DNA from: an uncultured Bacteroidota bacterium
GTDB taxonomy: Bacteria > Bacteroidota > Bacteroidia > Bacteroidales > F082
Assembly (NCBI GenBank): GCA_913009685.1
Contig: CAJVXP010000003.1
Location: 45,999 to 109,998, forward strand
Reading direction: 5' to 3'
Length of the DNA stretch: 64,000 nucleotides
Shown here: in pieces, positions 10,567 through 21,275 of the stretch
How the letters are laid out: each line of letters starts with the position of its first letter
Position numbering within the stretch: position 1 is the first letter of the stretch
Made by a program: the position numbers and the translations under genes
Notes under the pieces: generated by a model
What the model saw: the letters and a program-made list of their open reading frames with translations, nothing else
Database searches by the model: none
Told to the model about the DNA's origin: nothing

Positions 10567-13458
10567 ATGACTATTCTTAAAAATACAACTGCAGCCGCCC
10601 TGTTTCTAATATTTGCACTGATTATCATTGCCGGAGTAAACTGGTATGCCATTGAAAACATGTCTGCCTTGCATAACAAAGAAAACATGGCAAGCCATAT
10701 CCGCGAGGTAGTGCAAAAAACCACAAAAGCTGAAAAGCTGACAGCCCGTATAAATACCGGATACACCGGATTTTTGCTTACCAATGACGAAAAATTCCTG
10801 GTTCCCTTTGTAAAGGATATTCCCGCATTAAAAGAAACCGTTGCCAGTTTAATCCAATCTACGGCTGATAATCCGTTACTACAAGAAAATGTTAAGCAAT
10901 TAAAAGTATTGCTTAACAGCCTTTCGGCTTATGCAGGGAAGCTTGTCCAAACCTACCGCGAAACAGGGGTGAAAGCAGCAGTTAAAATTATGAACACTGC
11001 TGAAGAACAGCATTTGTTAACAGAAATTCAAAATGTTTTCTCTAAAATTGAGCAGGAAGAAAACCACTTGCTGGCACAACATACAACCAATGTTCGCCAC
11101 CGGGTAAAAATCATTTTTCGCATCCAGATTCTGGGCATGCTGATTATGGTGATATTCCTGTTGCTGGCCTATTGGCTTATAAGAAGAGAGCTGATACGGC
11201 GCAGACGTGCCGAGGAAGAAACCAGGCAGGCAGCCAAAGAGCTGGACCACTTTTTTGCCTTGCTGCCCGGTTTGTCGCTTATTATTGATTTTAAAGGCAG
11301 GGTGCTTAAGCTAAATCCATGGTGGCAGCAGGAGCTGGGCTACACCCGTGAAGAGATGGATGAAATACGGTTTTACGATTTGGTTCATCCCAAAGACCAA
11401 AAGTTGGCCCTCAGTGCTGTGAAATCCCTGTTCAGGGGAAAAACGGTGACCGGTCTGGAAATCCGTGTGCTAAACAAACAGGGTAAATTCCAATGGTGGG
11501 CATGGGCTGCCGCTGCCGATCTGAACAGAAGATTGATTTATACCTTTGCTCACAACATCCACGAATTAAAAACTGCCCGGGAATCAATAGGCATGCTTTC
11601 GGAACGTTTTCAGTTGGCTACCCGTATTGGGAAAATTGGTGTTTGGGACTGGGATTTGAAAACCAGGGAATTAGCAGTGGATGGAATTCTAAAAGAAATT
11701 TATGGCGTAAAGCCGGGGGATAAAAATCTGGTTCGGATGTGGGTTGAGCGAACCCATCCGGAAGACCGGCATTTTATGCTGGATAGAATTCAGGAATGTA
11801 TCCGGAACCATGAAGAATTGAGCGAGACTTTCCGGATTGTCCATCCCGTTGATGGAGTGAAACACCTCCAAACCATTGGGAAGGTGATGTTTGACGAGAA
11901 TGGAACGCCCTATAGAATGATTGGTGTAAGCTGGGATATTACGGAGAAAAAGAAAAATGAAATAGCTTTGCAGGAGGCTCGTGAAAAAGCCGAGAAAGCC
12001 ACCCGTGCCAAGAGTTTATTCCTGGCCACTATGAGCCACGAAATACGCACGCCCATGAATGCCATTCTGGGATTTGCTGAAATCTTGTCTCAACGCATTA
12101 AAGACCCCGTACAGCAAGAGTACCTTGCTTCCATGCAAAGCAGCGGTAAAGCCCTGTTGAACCTGATTAATAATTTGCTGGATTTTTCCAAGGCGGAATC
12201 GGGCAAGCTGGAGTTACACGCACAAAGCACCGACGTTCGCCATCTCGTGTATGAAATTGAAAGCATCTTCCGTTTGGAAGCACGGCAAAAACAACTGGAT
12301 TTTAAGATTAGTATTGCCGAAAATGTTCCCCGTAATATGTTGTTGGATGAGGCAAAAATACGGCAGGTGTTAGTAAATCTGACCAGCAACGCCATTAAGT
12401 TTACCGAAAAGGGCAGTGTGAAAATCAGTGTGCGGTCCGATAATATTGATGACATCAGAGCCGACCTGATTTTAGAAGTGTCTGATACAGGAAAGGGTAT
12501 CCCACCCGAATATCATGAAAAAATCTTTCAGCTTTTTGAACAACAGGGTGCCGGCATTACGCGAAAATATGGCGGAACCGGCCTGGGTCTGGCCATTACC
12601 ATGCAAATTGTTCAGTTGATGAAAGGACGTATCAATCTAATGAGTGAGGAAGGAAAGGGCAGTACCTTTCAGGTAGTTTTGCCGGCTATTCTACTTGCGG
12701 GAGAAAAAGCTATTCGAGATGGTTTGCCAGAGTTGGATTTTGAGAAACTGGTGTTTGAACCGGCCACAATTTTAATTGTAGATGATACTCCGGGTAATAT
12801 CGAAGTGTTAAAGGCGATGTTTGAAAACCAGCCGTTTGTATTACTGGAGGCACAAAATGGCAGGGCTGCCCTCGAAATTATGGGTAAAAATAAAGTGGAC
12901 ATGGTATTTATGGATATCAGTGTGCCCGAAATGGACGGTATCACGGCTGTAAAGGCTATCCGTAACCACAAAGAATGGTCGCATATTCCGGTGATCGCTT
13001 TGTCTGCATCGTCAACTGATTTTAGTCCTGCTCAACTAATAAAGAAAGGTTTTAATGGTTACGTGCGGAAACCTGCTTCCCGGGACGAAATTTTAAGGAC
13101 GTTAGCAAAATATCTGAAATGTGACATAAAGGATGAAAGCAGTAACGATGATATCAAAACATTAAGCCGGGAAACAGTCCGGAACTTTTCCCGAATAATG
13201 GAAAGTCTGGAAAATAAAATTCTTCCGCTTCAGCAAAGCCTGCTCGGCATCCGTCCACGCAAGGAAGTAGAAAATCTGGCTAAATTTCTTATGGGCATTG
13301 GTAAGAAGTATAAGTCAGAAGAAGTGTTGCGTTATGGGGAAAAATTATTGGCTGCCAATGAGTATTTTCTGTTGGAGAAAGAAAAAATGTTGATTGAAAA
13401 TTTACCTGATTTTGTGAAACAGTTAAAAGATATGTATAATGATTACAGAAATAAATGA
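10567..13458 (+). CDS. Membrane hybrid sensor histidine kinase (CHASE3-like N-terminus, PAS, HisKA, HATPase, receiver)
   Basis: N-terminal TM/extracytoplasmic region, second TM LGMLIMVIFLLLAYWL, H-box MSHEIRTPMNAILGF, GGTGLGLAITMQIV, receiver VDMVFMDISVPEMDG. Confidence 0.93.
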   Translation: MTILKNTTAAALFLIFALIIIAGVNWYAIENMSALHNKENMASHIREVVQKTTKAEKLTARINTGYTGFLLTNDEKFLVPFVKDIPALKETVASLIQSTADNPLLQENVKQLKVLLNSLSAYAGKLVQTYRETGVKAAVKIMNTAEEQHLLTEIQNVFSKIEQEENHLLAQHTTNVRHRVKIIFRIQILGMLIMVIFLLLAYWLIRRELIRRRRAEEETRQAAKELDHFFALLPGLSLIIDFKGRVLKLNPWWQQELGYTREEMDEIRFYDLVHPKDQKLALSAVKSLFRGKTVTGLEIRVLNKQGKFQWWAWAAAADLNRRLIYTFAHNIHELKTARESIGMLSERFQLATRIGKIGVWDWDLKTRELAVDGILKEIYGVKPGDKNLVRMWVERTHPEDRHFMLDRIQECIRNHEELSETFRIVHPVDGVKHLQTIGKVMFDENGTPYRMIGVSWDITEKKKNEIALQEAREKAEKATRAKSLFLATMSHEIRTPMNAILGFAEILSQRIKDPVQQEYLASMQSSGKALLNLINNLLDFSKAESGKLELHAQSTDVRHLVYEIESIFRLEARQKQLDFKISIAENVPRNMLLDEAKIRQVLVNLTSNAIKFTEKGSVKISVRSDNIDDIRADLILEVSDTGKGIPPEYHEKIFQLFEQQGAGITRKYGGTGLGLAITMQIVQLMKGRINLMSEEGKGSTFQVVLPAILLAGEKAIRDGLPELDFEKLVFEPATILIVDDTPGNIEVLKAMFENQPFVLLEAQNGRAALEIMGKNKVDMVFMDISVPEMDGITAVKAIRNHKEWSHIPVIALSASSTDFSPAQLIKKGFNGYVRKPASRDEILRTLAKYLKCDIKDESSNDDIKTLSRETVRNFSRIMESLENKILPLQQSLLGIRPRKEVENLAKFLMGIGKKYKSEEVLRYGEKLLAANEYFLLEKEKMLIENLPDFVKQLKDMYNDYRNK

Positions 13459-14647
13459 AAACAAAAAGATCCTGATTGTTGACGATAATCCCCGCAATGT
13501 GGAGGTTGTTGCTAATTTGCTTTCAGGGAATAATTACGACATTGAATTTGCCGTGAGTGGGGAGGAGGCGCTGGAATGGGTCGAAAAAGCGGCTTTTGAT
13601 CTTATTTTGATGGATATCATGATGCCGGGCATTGATGGTTATGAAGCCTGCCGGCAGATAAGGGAAAAGGAGGCATGCCGCGATGTCCCCGTAATATTTC
13701 TCACGGCCAAAACCGATACGGAAAGTCTGTCCAAAGCCTTTCGGGCAGGGGGTGTGGATTACGTTTCCAAACCGTTTCGTTCGGAGGAGCTGCTGGCCCG
13801 CGTTGCAACCCATCTGGAGCTGAAACAGCGGCGTGAAGAACTGAAGGAACTCAATGCCCGTTTAGAAGAAAAAGTGCGTGAAAGAACCCGTGAATTGCAG
13901 GAATCCAACACAAAACTTTCCATTGCCCTGAAAGACCTGAAACAACTCGATAATACCAAAACAGACTTTTTGCACATGGTAAGCCATGAGCTGCGGACAC
14001 CGCTTAACGGTATCATGGGAGGAATGGAACTGTTGAAAACACACTCTTTTTCCGATGAAGTTATGGATTATCTTAGTATCCTGGATTTATCTACCCGGCG
14101 GTTAGAGAGTTTTTCCTATAAAGCTTTAGATATTACACAGTTGCAAACCATGGGTGTATCGATAATGCATTTGAATAGAATTTCCCTGTCTGCCTTTGTG
14201 GAAACCTTTATAAGGGAATATGAGAAAGTAAATAATATTCAGCCCGGCCGCTTGCTGTTTCATTCAGATACTTCGAAGAATCTGGTGGAAGCCGACAATA
14301 ATTATTTTCGGAAAGTATTGGAAATCATTGTGGAAAACGCGCTGCAATATTCTCCGGAGGACAAACCTGTCCGGATTATCGTGGAAGAAAAAGATGATAA
14401 TGTAGTGTGTACAATAAAAGATCAGGGGAGTGGCTTTCCCGGGTCTATGCTTGAGTCAAGTATGATGGCCTTTTCACCCGGTGTGGAACATCAGGATCAA
14501 AGGACGGGCTTAAGCCTGCACCTTGCACGGATGGTTATGCACTATTTAAATGGCGAACTGCAACTTTCCAATGCACCGGAAGGCGGGGCTGTTGTCAGGT
14601 TGGTTTTACCAAAAATAGTACCCGAAGAAGAAAAAGAAGATAAATAG
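13439..14647 (+). CDS. Response regulator-histidine kinase (N-terminal receiver, coiled coil, HisKA, HATPase)
   Basis: KKILIVDDNPRNVEVVANLL...DLILMDIMMPGIDG...FLHMVSHELRTPLNGIMGG; overlaps the end of the preceding CDS by 20 nt. Confidence 0.93.
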   Translation: MITEINENKKILIVDDNPRNVEVVANLLSGNNYDIEFAVSGEEALEWVEKAAFDLILMDIMMPGIDGYEACRQIREKEACRDVPVIFLTAKTDTESLSKAFRAGGVDYVSKPFRSEELLARVATHLELKQRREELKELNARLEEKVRERTRELQESNTKLSIALKDLKQLDNTKTDFLHMVSHELRTPLNGIMGGMELLKTHSFSDEVMDYLSILDLSTRRLESFSYKALDITQLQTMGVSIMHLNRISLSAFVETFIREYEKVNNIQPGRLLFHSDTSKNLVEADNNYFRKVLEIIVENALQYSPEDKPVRIIVEEKDDNVVCTIKDQGSGFPGSMLESSMMAFSPGVEHQDQRTGLSLHLARMVMHYLNGELQLSNAPEGGAVVRLVLPKIVPEEEKEDK

Positions 14648-14806
14648 TTTACAGCGTTGCCGGGATGTTTTTTTTGGCTTTTGCTGTTGGCTTTGATTTG
14701 GTCCTTTTCGGACTGAAAAAACGGGATTTCTTACAGGATGGAAAAAGAAAAAGCCGCTCAAATCCAATGGTTCAAGCGGCTAATATATTTGCTATGAGTA
14801 GTTTAG

Positions 14807-14878
14807 TGATCCCGCCGGGATTCGAACCCGAATCATCAGAACCGGAATCTGACATTCTATCCGTTGAACTACGGGACC
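14807..14878 (-). tRNA. tRNA-Arg (anticodon CCG)
   Basis: Reverse complement GGTCCCGTAGTTCAACGGATAGAATGTCAGATTCCGGTTCTGATGATTCGGGTTCGAATCCCGGCGGGATCA; loop TTCCGGT. Confidence 0.95.
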
Positions 14879-14939
14879 GGTTTGGAATGAATAATGTTGA
14901 GGGATGAATGTTGAATGAATGGCTCCGACATAAATTGGC

Positions 14940-15296
14940 TTAAACTTTATTCCTTTGTGCTGTTTTTCTTGAAGCGATAAAAATTGAAGTTAATTCATGG
15001 GCCTCTTTCAAGAGGTCTTTTATATTATCATCATTCCCAAACTTAAAAAGCAACAAAAAATCTAACCAAAATTCACATTCATCCGACTCTTCGACCACAA
15101 TACTCAGTTTTGAAATGAAACCTGCTGTCGTTTGTGCCAATCGTGTTGCTCTGTAATTTGCAGCAACAGAAGTTGCACATCTGATAAGCTGACCTTTCAC
15201 ATGATTTCCAAAATAAGAATGGGGAAGTGTTTCCGAAAATTTCACACATTCATAAGCAAAAGATTTTGTCCTTGCTACTAAATTCTCGCCGCGCAT
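14940..15296 (-). CDS. Four-helix bundle protein (23S rRNA intervening-sequence-protein-like)
   Basis: SFAYECVKFSETLPHSYFGNHVKGQLIRCATSVAANYRATRLAQT...EESDECEFWLDFL is the typical signature. Confidence 0.9.
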   Translation of the reverse strand: MRGENLVARTKSFAYECVKFSETLPHSYFGNHVKGQLIRCATSVAANYRATRLAQTTAGFISKLSIVVEESDECEFWLDFLLLFKFGNDDNIKDLLKEAHELTSIFIASRKTAQRNKV

Positions 15297-15360
15297 AATT
15301 AACAGTTCTAGATTTCTAAACTTATAAAATTTATTGTAGTATCCATTTGTTCCCCTTCAT

Positions 15361-15445
15361 CACTCCTTCATCATCATTCTTTCATTCATTCATCATTCAT
15401 TCATTCATCATTCTTTCATTCATCATTCTTTCATTCATCATTCTT
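15361..15445. repeat. Degenerate low-complexity tandem repeat of ATTC/ATC units
   Basis: ttcatcatcattctttcattcattcatcattcattcattcatcattctttcattcatcattctttcattcatcattc. Confidence 0.9.
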
Positions 15446-15449
15446 TTTG

Positions 15450-15847
15450 TGGAGCTGGAGGGATTCGAACCCTCGTCCAAACATGAAACCAATATGCTTT
15501 CTACATGCTTAGTTTGTCATTGATTGTCGGGAAATACACGGGGACAAACACCCAAAATATTTCCTTAGCCTCTAAAATTTCATTTTGGCCGTGAGGCGAA
15601 GCCAAAATTAGTCTGAAGTTGCTTGCGACTCGTTATCAGGCCGGAATCAGACATCTCCACCTGCGAGCCGTCTCGTCCCCCGTACTTCGACGGAGAATGA
15701 AGCCTGTCTACTATAACTTCGATCAGGCTGCGAGAGCGTAATTAGGTTCGCCAAATAAAATAGTGTGTAACGCGGTTTTACGGGTTGTGTTACCTTGCCC
15801 GGCATGCTTACCTATCCGTTCAAATGCTGTCAAAACCAGTCAGCCCC
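15450..15847 (-). ncRNA. ssrA: tmRNA (transfer-messenger RNA)
   Basis: Reverse strand starts GGGGCTGACTGGTTTTGACAGC, ends GGACGAGGGTTCGAATCCCTCCAGCTCCA; tag frame GGC GAA CCT AAT TAC GCT CTC GCA GCC TGA = GEPNYALAA* at 15723-15752. Confidence 0.97.
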
Positions 15848-16014
15848 TCATGTCAAAGAACATTCCCCAATCGGGATGGCAAAAGTAATAAAATTGTTCG
15901 GTTGCCACTGTTTCTATCAGCAATTTTTATGCCAACGGCGAAAAAAGCTATGCCGGATGTGTTTTATTCCGGAATAGATTTACAAAAAGTTCAGGACGAG
16001 ACAAGAGCATGTTC

Positions 16015-17178
16015 TCACAGCATCAACGGCTTTACAAAAGTCTCAATATCTTTTTTGGTGATTTCTTTTTCGCAGAGGATGAGCAACCGTTCCACGACAT
16101 TGTGCAACTCCCGCACATTGCCGCTCCAGTGAAAAGTTTGTAGCATTTTCAGTGCGGCATCGGTAATTTTTTTCGCCGGCTTTCCCTGTTCCTGAGTCAA
16201 TTCATTGATAAAATACTCTACAAGCAATGGAATATCGTCTAACCTGTCGCGCAGCGGCGGCACCTGTATGACAATAACACTCAACCGGTGATAAAGGTCT
16301 TCACGGAAGTTTCTTTTTTTGATTTCTCCGGGCAGGTCTTTGTTGGAAGCGGACAACACACGAACATCAACCGTAATTTCTTTCTCTCCGCCAACACGTG
16401 TAATCGTATTTTCTTGTAAAGCCCGTAAAACTTTAGCCTGAGCCGACAAACTCATGTCCCCGATTTCATCGAGAAACAAAGTCCCGCCATGGGCCAGTTC
16501 AAAATCGCCGCGTCGTTGTTTTACAGCCGAAGTAAAAGAACCCTTTTCGTGTCCAAAAAGCTGACTTTCGATCAGCTCGGAAGGAATGGCGGCGCAGTTG
16601 ACCTCAACAAAAGGTGATTTCTGCCGGTTGCTTTGTTCGTGAATCTGTCGGGCGACCAGCTCCTTGCCGGTACCATTTTCGCCTTCAATAAGCACCCGTG
16701 CATTGGTTGGCGCCACACGGGCAATCATCTCTTTCAGTTGAACCATGACAGGTGAGGTACCCACGATTTCATACTTCTTCTCAATCTCCTTTCTCAGTGT
16801 TTTTGTCTGGTTCACCAAATCTTTTTTATCAATGGCATTGCGTAGTGTAATGAGCAGCCGGTTCAGATCAGGGGGCTTCACAATGAAATCGTATGCGCCT
16901 TTTTTGATGGCTTCCACTGCCGTTTCAATAGTTCCGTGGCCTGAAATCATTATGACCGGACAGTCAGTGAACTGTTGCAGAGCTGTCAGCACTTCCATGC
17001 CATCCATTTCGGGCATTTTTATATCCAGCAGGATGACGTCATAAGCCGTGGCTTTGGCCAGCTCCAGACCATCCATGCCGTTGGCAGCCAAATCCACCTC
17101 ATATTTTTCAAATTCCAGAATCTCTTTCAATGTCCGGCGTATACTGCTTTCGTCATCGATGACCAATACTTTTGTCAT
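16015..17178 (-). CDS. Sigma-54-dependent NtrC-family response regulator
   Basis: [21 protein letters not shown] receiver; [25 protein letters not shown] (GAFTGA-type loop), [12 protein letters not shown]. Start moved to ATG at 17178 from the ORF-track 17217. Confidence 0.95.
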   Translation of the reverse strand: MTKVLVIDDESSIRRTLKEILEFEKYEVDLAANGMDGLELAKATAYDVILLDIKMPEMDGMEVLTALQQFTDCPVIMISGHGTIETAVEAIKKGAYDFIVKPPDLNRLLITLRNAIDKKDLVNQTKTLRKEIEKKYEIVGTSPVMVQLKEMIARVAPTNARVLIEGENGTGKELVARQIHEQSNRQKSPFVEVNCAAIPSELIESQLFGHEKGSFTSAVKQRRGDFELAHGGTLFLDEIGDMSLSAQAKVLRALQENTITRVGGEKEITVDVRVLSASNKDLPGEIKKRNFREDLYHRLSVIVIQVPPLRDRLDDIPLLVEYFINELTQEQGKPAKKITDAALKMLQTFHWSGNVRELHNVVERLLILCEKEITKKDIETFVKPLML

Positions 17179-17284
17179 AGGTCGTAATTTTTCTTCAAAA
17201 TTAAGCATTCTTTGCATTTACGGCCGGGAACTTTTTTGCCTGTCTGCTATGAATTTTTTACATTCGCAAAAAACTGTTGACACC

Positions 17285-18094
17285 ATGGCAAAATATTCGT
17301 TTAAAGATAAGGTGATCGTTATCACCGGCGCTTCTTCAGGAATAGGGAAGGAGCTGGCTTTTCGGATGGCAGAAGCTGGCGCCTCGCTGGCCCTCGGCGC
17401 ACGGAATATGGAGAAATTGGAGGCCGTGGCTGAAGTGTGCCGGCAAAAAGGCAGCCGTGCCATCGCTATTCCTGTGGACGTTTCCGACAAAGAAGATTGT
17501 AAAAATTTCATCGAAAAGACAGTTGATAAATATGGGGAAATCGATGTCCTCGTAAATAATGCCGGGATAACCATGTGGGCTTATTTTGAGGAGTTTACCG
17601 ATTTGACGCCGTTTGAACAGATTATGCAGGTAAACTATTTCGGGAGTCTGTATTGCACGTTTTATGCGTTGCCTTATCTGAAGAAAACCAAAGGCCGTTT
17701 GGTGGGCGTTTCCAGCCTTACCGGGAAGACCGGTGTCCCCACACGAAGCGGTTATGCGGCGAGTAAACATGCCATGGCCGGATTCTTCGACACGTTGCGC
17801 ATCGAGTTGAAAGACACCGGTGTGAGTGTAACTATGATTTACCCGGGATTTGTCTCCACCGAAGTGCGTGCACATGCCATGGGTAGCGATGGGAAACCGT
17901 TGGGCAAAAGCCCGTTGAATGAAGCCGGAGCCATGTCGGTCGAAAAATGTGTTGACCTTATGATTCCTGCTATTGCCGGACGAAGACGGGAACTGGTTAT
18001 GACGACCAAAGCCAAAGTTGGATTATGGCTTAAGCTGATTGCCCCGTCATTGGTAGATCGCATTGCCCTAAAGGCTGTGTCGAAGAAGAAATAA
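17285..18094 (+). CDS. Short-chain dehydrogenase/reductase (SDR)
   Basis: VIVITGASSGIGKELAFRMAEAGA, NNAG, SGYAASKHAMAGF (YxxxK). Start taken as MAKYSFKDK. Confidence 0.93.
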   Translation: MAKYSFKDKVIVITGASSGIGKELAFRMAEAGASLALGARNMEKLEAVAEVCRQKGSRAIAIPVDVSDKEDCKNFIEKTVDKYGEIDVLVNNAGITMWAYFEEFTDLTPFEQIMQVNYFGSLYCTFYALPYLKKTKGRLVGVSSLTGKTGVPTRSGYAASKHAMAGFFDTLRIELKDTGVSVTMIYPGFVSTEVRAHAMGSDGKPLGKSPLNEAGAMSVEKCVDLMIPAIAGRRRELVMTTKAKVGLWLKLIAPSLVDRIALKAVSKKK

Positions 18095-18118
18095 AGGCTT
18101 TACAAAAGCCTTTATTTC
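18088..18118. terminator. Bidirectional terminator hairpin overlapping the SDR stop codon
   Basis: Perfect inverted repeat GAAATAAAGGCTTT-aca-AAAGCCTTTATTTC, A-rich on one side and T-rich on the other. Confidence 0.75.
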
Positions 18119-18176
18119 ACACAAAAAGCGATGATTAACATGGTCTTTTAGGCCAAACTCAGGTTAAAAGGTTTTT

Positions 18177-21100
18177 TTATCCCTGCAACTTTTTAAGACG
18201 TTGTTCGTTATAATATGCCCCAATTACCGCTAATATAATGATTCCCAGTGTGTAATAAACAAAATTGGGAATAGGAACAGGGTAGCCACTGGCGTAGGAA
18301 TGCAATCCTGAGAGATAGTAATTTACCCCGAAATAGGTCATTAAAATGGAGAAGAAGCCGATGATGGAAGCAAGATTAAAGGCGAACCTGGATTTCATCC
18401 CCGGGATATATCGCATATGTGCGATAAAGCTGTAAACCAATATACTGGCCAATGCCCAGGTTTCTTTGGGATCCCAGCCCCAATAGCGTCCCCAGCTTTC
18501 GTTAGCCCATACCCCGCCGAGAAAAGTCCCGATGGCAAGCATATACAAACCGACAATGAGCGTTCGTTCGTTGATAGTAGTCAGCTCTTTAATGTGTTCG
18601 GCCATAATCAAACGATTTTTGGGCGTTTTCATAATCATTAAAATCAGGTTGAAAAAGCCCAACAGAGCACCCAAAGCCAGGAATCCGTAGCTCGCTGTGA
18701 TTACGGAAACGTGAATAGTCAGCCAGTAGGATTTCAATACGGGTACGAGGTTGGTAATTTCCGGATCCATCCAGCTTAAATGTGCCACAAACAGGATAAT
18801 GGAAGCGAGTAAAGTAGTGGCGGCTATCGTCATTTTCGACCGTCTTGAAAACAGTAAACCCGCCAGCACTGTAACCCATCCAATGTAAATCATTGACTCA
18901 TAACCATCGCTCCACGGGGCATGTCCCGAAATATACCAGCGAAGTCCAAGCCCGAAGGTCTGTAATAAAAATCCTATAAAAATGATGCCCACAAAGAAAT
19001 TCAAAATTATCCGGAGAGCTTTATTGTCTTTAAAAATGGCGACAAACGTCAGGACAATCATAATCAGGCCTATTATGCTATACGCAATGGCGAGTCGAAA
19101 GAAAATCGTCCAGCGGTTGTAAAGAATTTCGGCATCGATTTTCCTCTGCGAAGGAATCAGTGTGGCGCCGTATTTCTTTTGATATGAAGCAAAATCTGTC
19201 AACAGCTTATGGGCCAGTTTTGTCTCCCCATTTGCCAGCGACTGTAAATATTGAGGGATAACACTGACAACCATCAGCGAATCTTGTCCTGACAAGGTAG
19301 TGGGCTTCGATGCCGGTGAGTACCAGGCATGATGCGGGTCTTTCGAATCAGGTATCATTTTAAGAAATCGTCCCGTATAAATCATGTAGGCAATGTTCAT
19401 ACGTTCGTCCACTTTCATAACCTCCTTATCGAACATGCCTCTCTGTGAAGGGTTTTCAGAATAAACCTCCGAAACGTATTTTTGAAGTTTGTACGTATTA
19501 TTTCTCATGTCGATAAAGTCAAAATAGGAGGCGTATTTTCCTTTTATGCCAATAATCTTAGCCAGTTTTTTACTGGAGACTTTAATCATGGGAACCTGTT
19601 GCCAGTACATTGGATTGCTCATCATTCCCAGCAAAACCTGGTCGGGAGTCAGACCGTGGAAACTGCTTTTCCATGTTAGCTTTCTCAATATCTCACTTGC
19701 CAAAGTGTTCACCGGCTTTATTCTGCCGTCGTTGGATTGTACCAAAAGATGACCAAATTGATTAGCCTCCGTTTTGTTTATTTTCGGAATCTTATTAAAA
19801 TTCAAATGCCCGTGCTGGTGGGCATAACCGGCTGTTGAAAAAGTGGCTGTGAAAAACAGTATAAGAAGAATTGCTTTGGCTGTTGCCGAGGTTTTTCTCA
19901 AATATCTTCCCAGGGCAGAAAAATGGCTGTTGGCGTTCAGTAGTGACAGGAACATACCCAAAGCCATCAGAAGATAACCCAAATACGTAAAGAAAGTTCC
20001 CCAATAGTCGTGGTTTACCGAAAGAATGCTGCCGTGCTCATCCCGGTCGTAAGAAGATTGGAAAAACCGGTATCCTCTGTAATTTAAAACATGGTTCATA
20101 TAAATATGGTAAGGCATATTAAGATTTTTTTCTTTATCAATAACGATCACACGACTGGCATAACTCGAAGGGCTCATGGAACCGGGATAACGCTTCAGCT
20201 CAAATTTTTTCAGTTTAATAGAAAAAGGCAGCTTTATCTCATTAGAGCCATAATCCATTTTTATATTGATGTCGTTAAGTGTGAAAGAGTTTTCCTTCCC
20301 ACGATAACCTTTTCCTCCTCTGAGCATAACCTCTTTTGACTGGTTCCCCGACGTGGCTTTCACAACCAGCACGTCCATCAAATTGGCATTTTTGTTCCCA
20401 TTGGGCACGTAATCTATTTTGCCATGAGCATAAAAATTAGTCAAAACAATATCCAGTCCGTTTTCGCTGTATAGTTTTCCTTTTTCCAAAGGATAGGGTT
20501 TGCCGGGAGCCAGATTAGCAGATGGTCCGCCCTGCATATAGGAGGTGATGCGAATCGAATCCGGAGACGTAATGAAAAGCAAGCCCTCTTTTAAGGAAAT
20601 ATTCACCGCTGTGGTGTCATTTGCTTTTCCAAATTTTATCACATGATGTCCCACTTGTTGTTCATCACCGTTTTTAAGATAAAGATTCTGTCTGCCCTTA
20701 CCGGTTGAGACAACCAAAGTAATCAGAGGGGCTCCGCTTTTGCCTTCGGAAATTACTTCATGGGCATTGGGAATGAATCTAACTGCTTCTAATTCAATGC
20801 GTTTGTCGCCAACCTTCAAATTTTGGTGATAGGCATCTGGTGTTAGAACGGAAATAAGCACATGTTTCTCTGCTTTAGCAGAAGCTTCACCGGTTACGGC
20901 GCTGACCTGTACATAGGTACGGTTGGAAAGTATAGAGCCGGAGGTTTCTCCTTCACGCAAATGCATCATGCCGTCAAAGCTTACAAAACGGGTGATGGCT
21001 GCTCCCAAAAGGATAATCAGAAAAGCGAAATGGAAAAGGAACATCGTAAATTTCCCCCTGCGATACATGCGAAACCGGATAATGTTGGCAATCAGATTTG

Positions 21101-21275
21101 CAGCCAGCAAACCAAGCAAAACATCAAACCATGTAGCATTGTAAACCACAGCCTGGGCTGCCGTACTGCCAAAATCGTTTTCGATAAAGGTAGCTGCTCC
21201 AATGCTAAAGGTGAAAATCAGAATTAAAACGCCCATGCTCTGCATGGAAAAAAATATATTGGATAACTTTTTCAT
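18177..21275 (-). CDS. Cytochrome c biogenesis fusion protein, ResB/CcsB + CcsA type
   Basis: 1032 aa; N-terminal ResB-like region, C-terminal CcsA with tryptophan-rich heme motif WANESWGRYWGWDPKETWAL. Confidence 0.93.
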   Translation of the reverse strand: MKKLSNIFFSMQSMGVLILIFTFSIGAATFIENDFGSTAAQAVVYNATWFDVLLGLLAANLIANIIRFRMYRRGKFTMFLFHFAFLIILLGAAITRFVSFDGMMHLREGETSGSILSNRTYVQVSAVTGEASAKAEKHVLISVLTPDAYHQNLKVGDKRIELEAVRFIPNAHEVISEGKSGAPLITLVVSTGKGRQNLYLKNGDEQQVGHHVIKFGKANDTTAVNISLKEGLLFITSPDSIRITSYMQGGPSANLAPGKPYPLEKGKLYSENGLDIVLTNFYAHGKIDYVPNGNKNANLMDVLVVKATSGNQSKEVMLRGGKGYRGKENSFTLNDINIKMDYGSNEIKLPFSIKLKKFELKRYPGSMSPSSYASRVIVIDKEKNLNMPYHIYMNHVLNYRGYRFFQSSYDRDEHGSILSVNHDYWGTFFTYLGYLLMALGMFLSLLNANSHFSALGRYLRKTSATAKAILLILFFTATFSTAGYAHQHGHLNFNKIPKINKTEANQFGHLLVQSNDGRIKPVNTLASEILRKLTWKSSFHGLTPDQVLLGMMSNPMYWQQVPMIKVSSKKLAKIIGIKGKYASYFDFIDMRNNTYKLQKYVSEVYSENPSQRGMFDKEVMKVDERMNIAYMIYTGRFLKMIPDSKDPHHAWYSPASKPTTLSGQDSLMVVSVIPQYLQSLANGETKLAHKLLTDFASYQKKYGATLIPSQRKIDAEILYNRWTIFFRLAIAYSIIGLIMIVLTFVAIFKDNKALRIILNFFVGIIFIGFLLQTFGLGLRWYISGHAPWSDGYESMIYIGWVTVLAGLLFSRRSKMTIAATTLLASIILFVAHLSWMDPEITNLVPVLKSYWLTIHVSVITASYGFLALGALLGFFNLILMIMKTPKNRLIMAEHIKELTTINERTLIVGLYMLAIGTFLGGVWANESWGRYWGWDPKETWALASILVYSFIAHMRYIPGMKSRFAFNLASIIGFFSILMTYFGVNYYLSGLHSYASGYPVPIPNFVYYTLGIIILAVIGAYYNEQRLKKLQG

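Noticed and set aside
14665-14907. 80-aa ORF (SLVIPPGFEPESSEPESDILSVELRDRFG)
   Set aside because: Antisense translation of tRNA-Arg(CCG)
15361-15445. Tandem ATTC/ATC repeats considered as a CRISPR array
   Set aside because: No unique spacers or 25-40 nt repeat unit; simple low-complexity sequence
15785-16132. 115-aa and 60-aa plus-strand ORFs
   Set aside because: Lie over tmRNA and the C-terminus of the NtrC-type regulator
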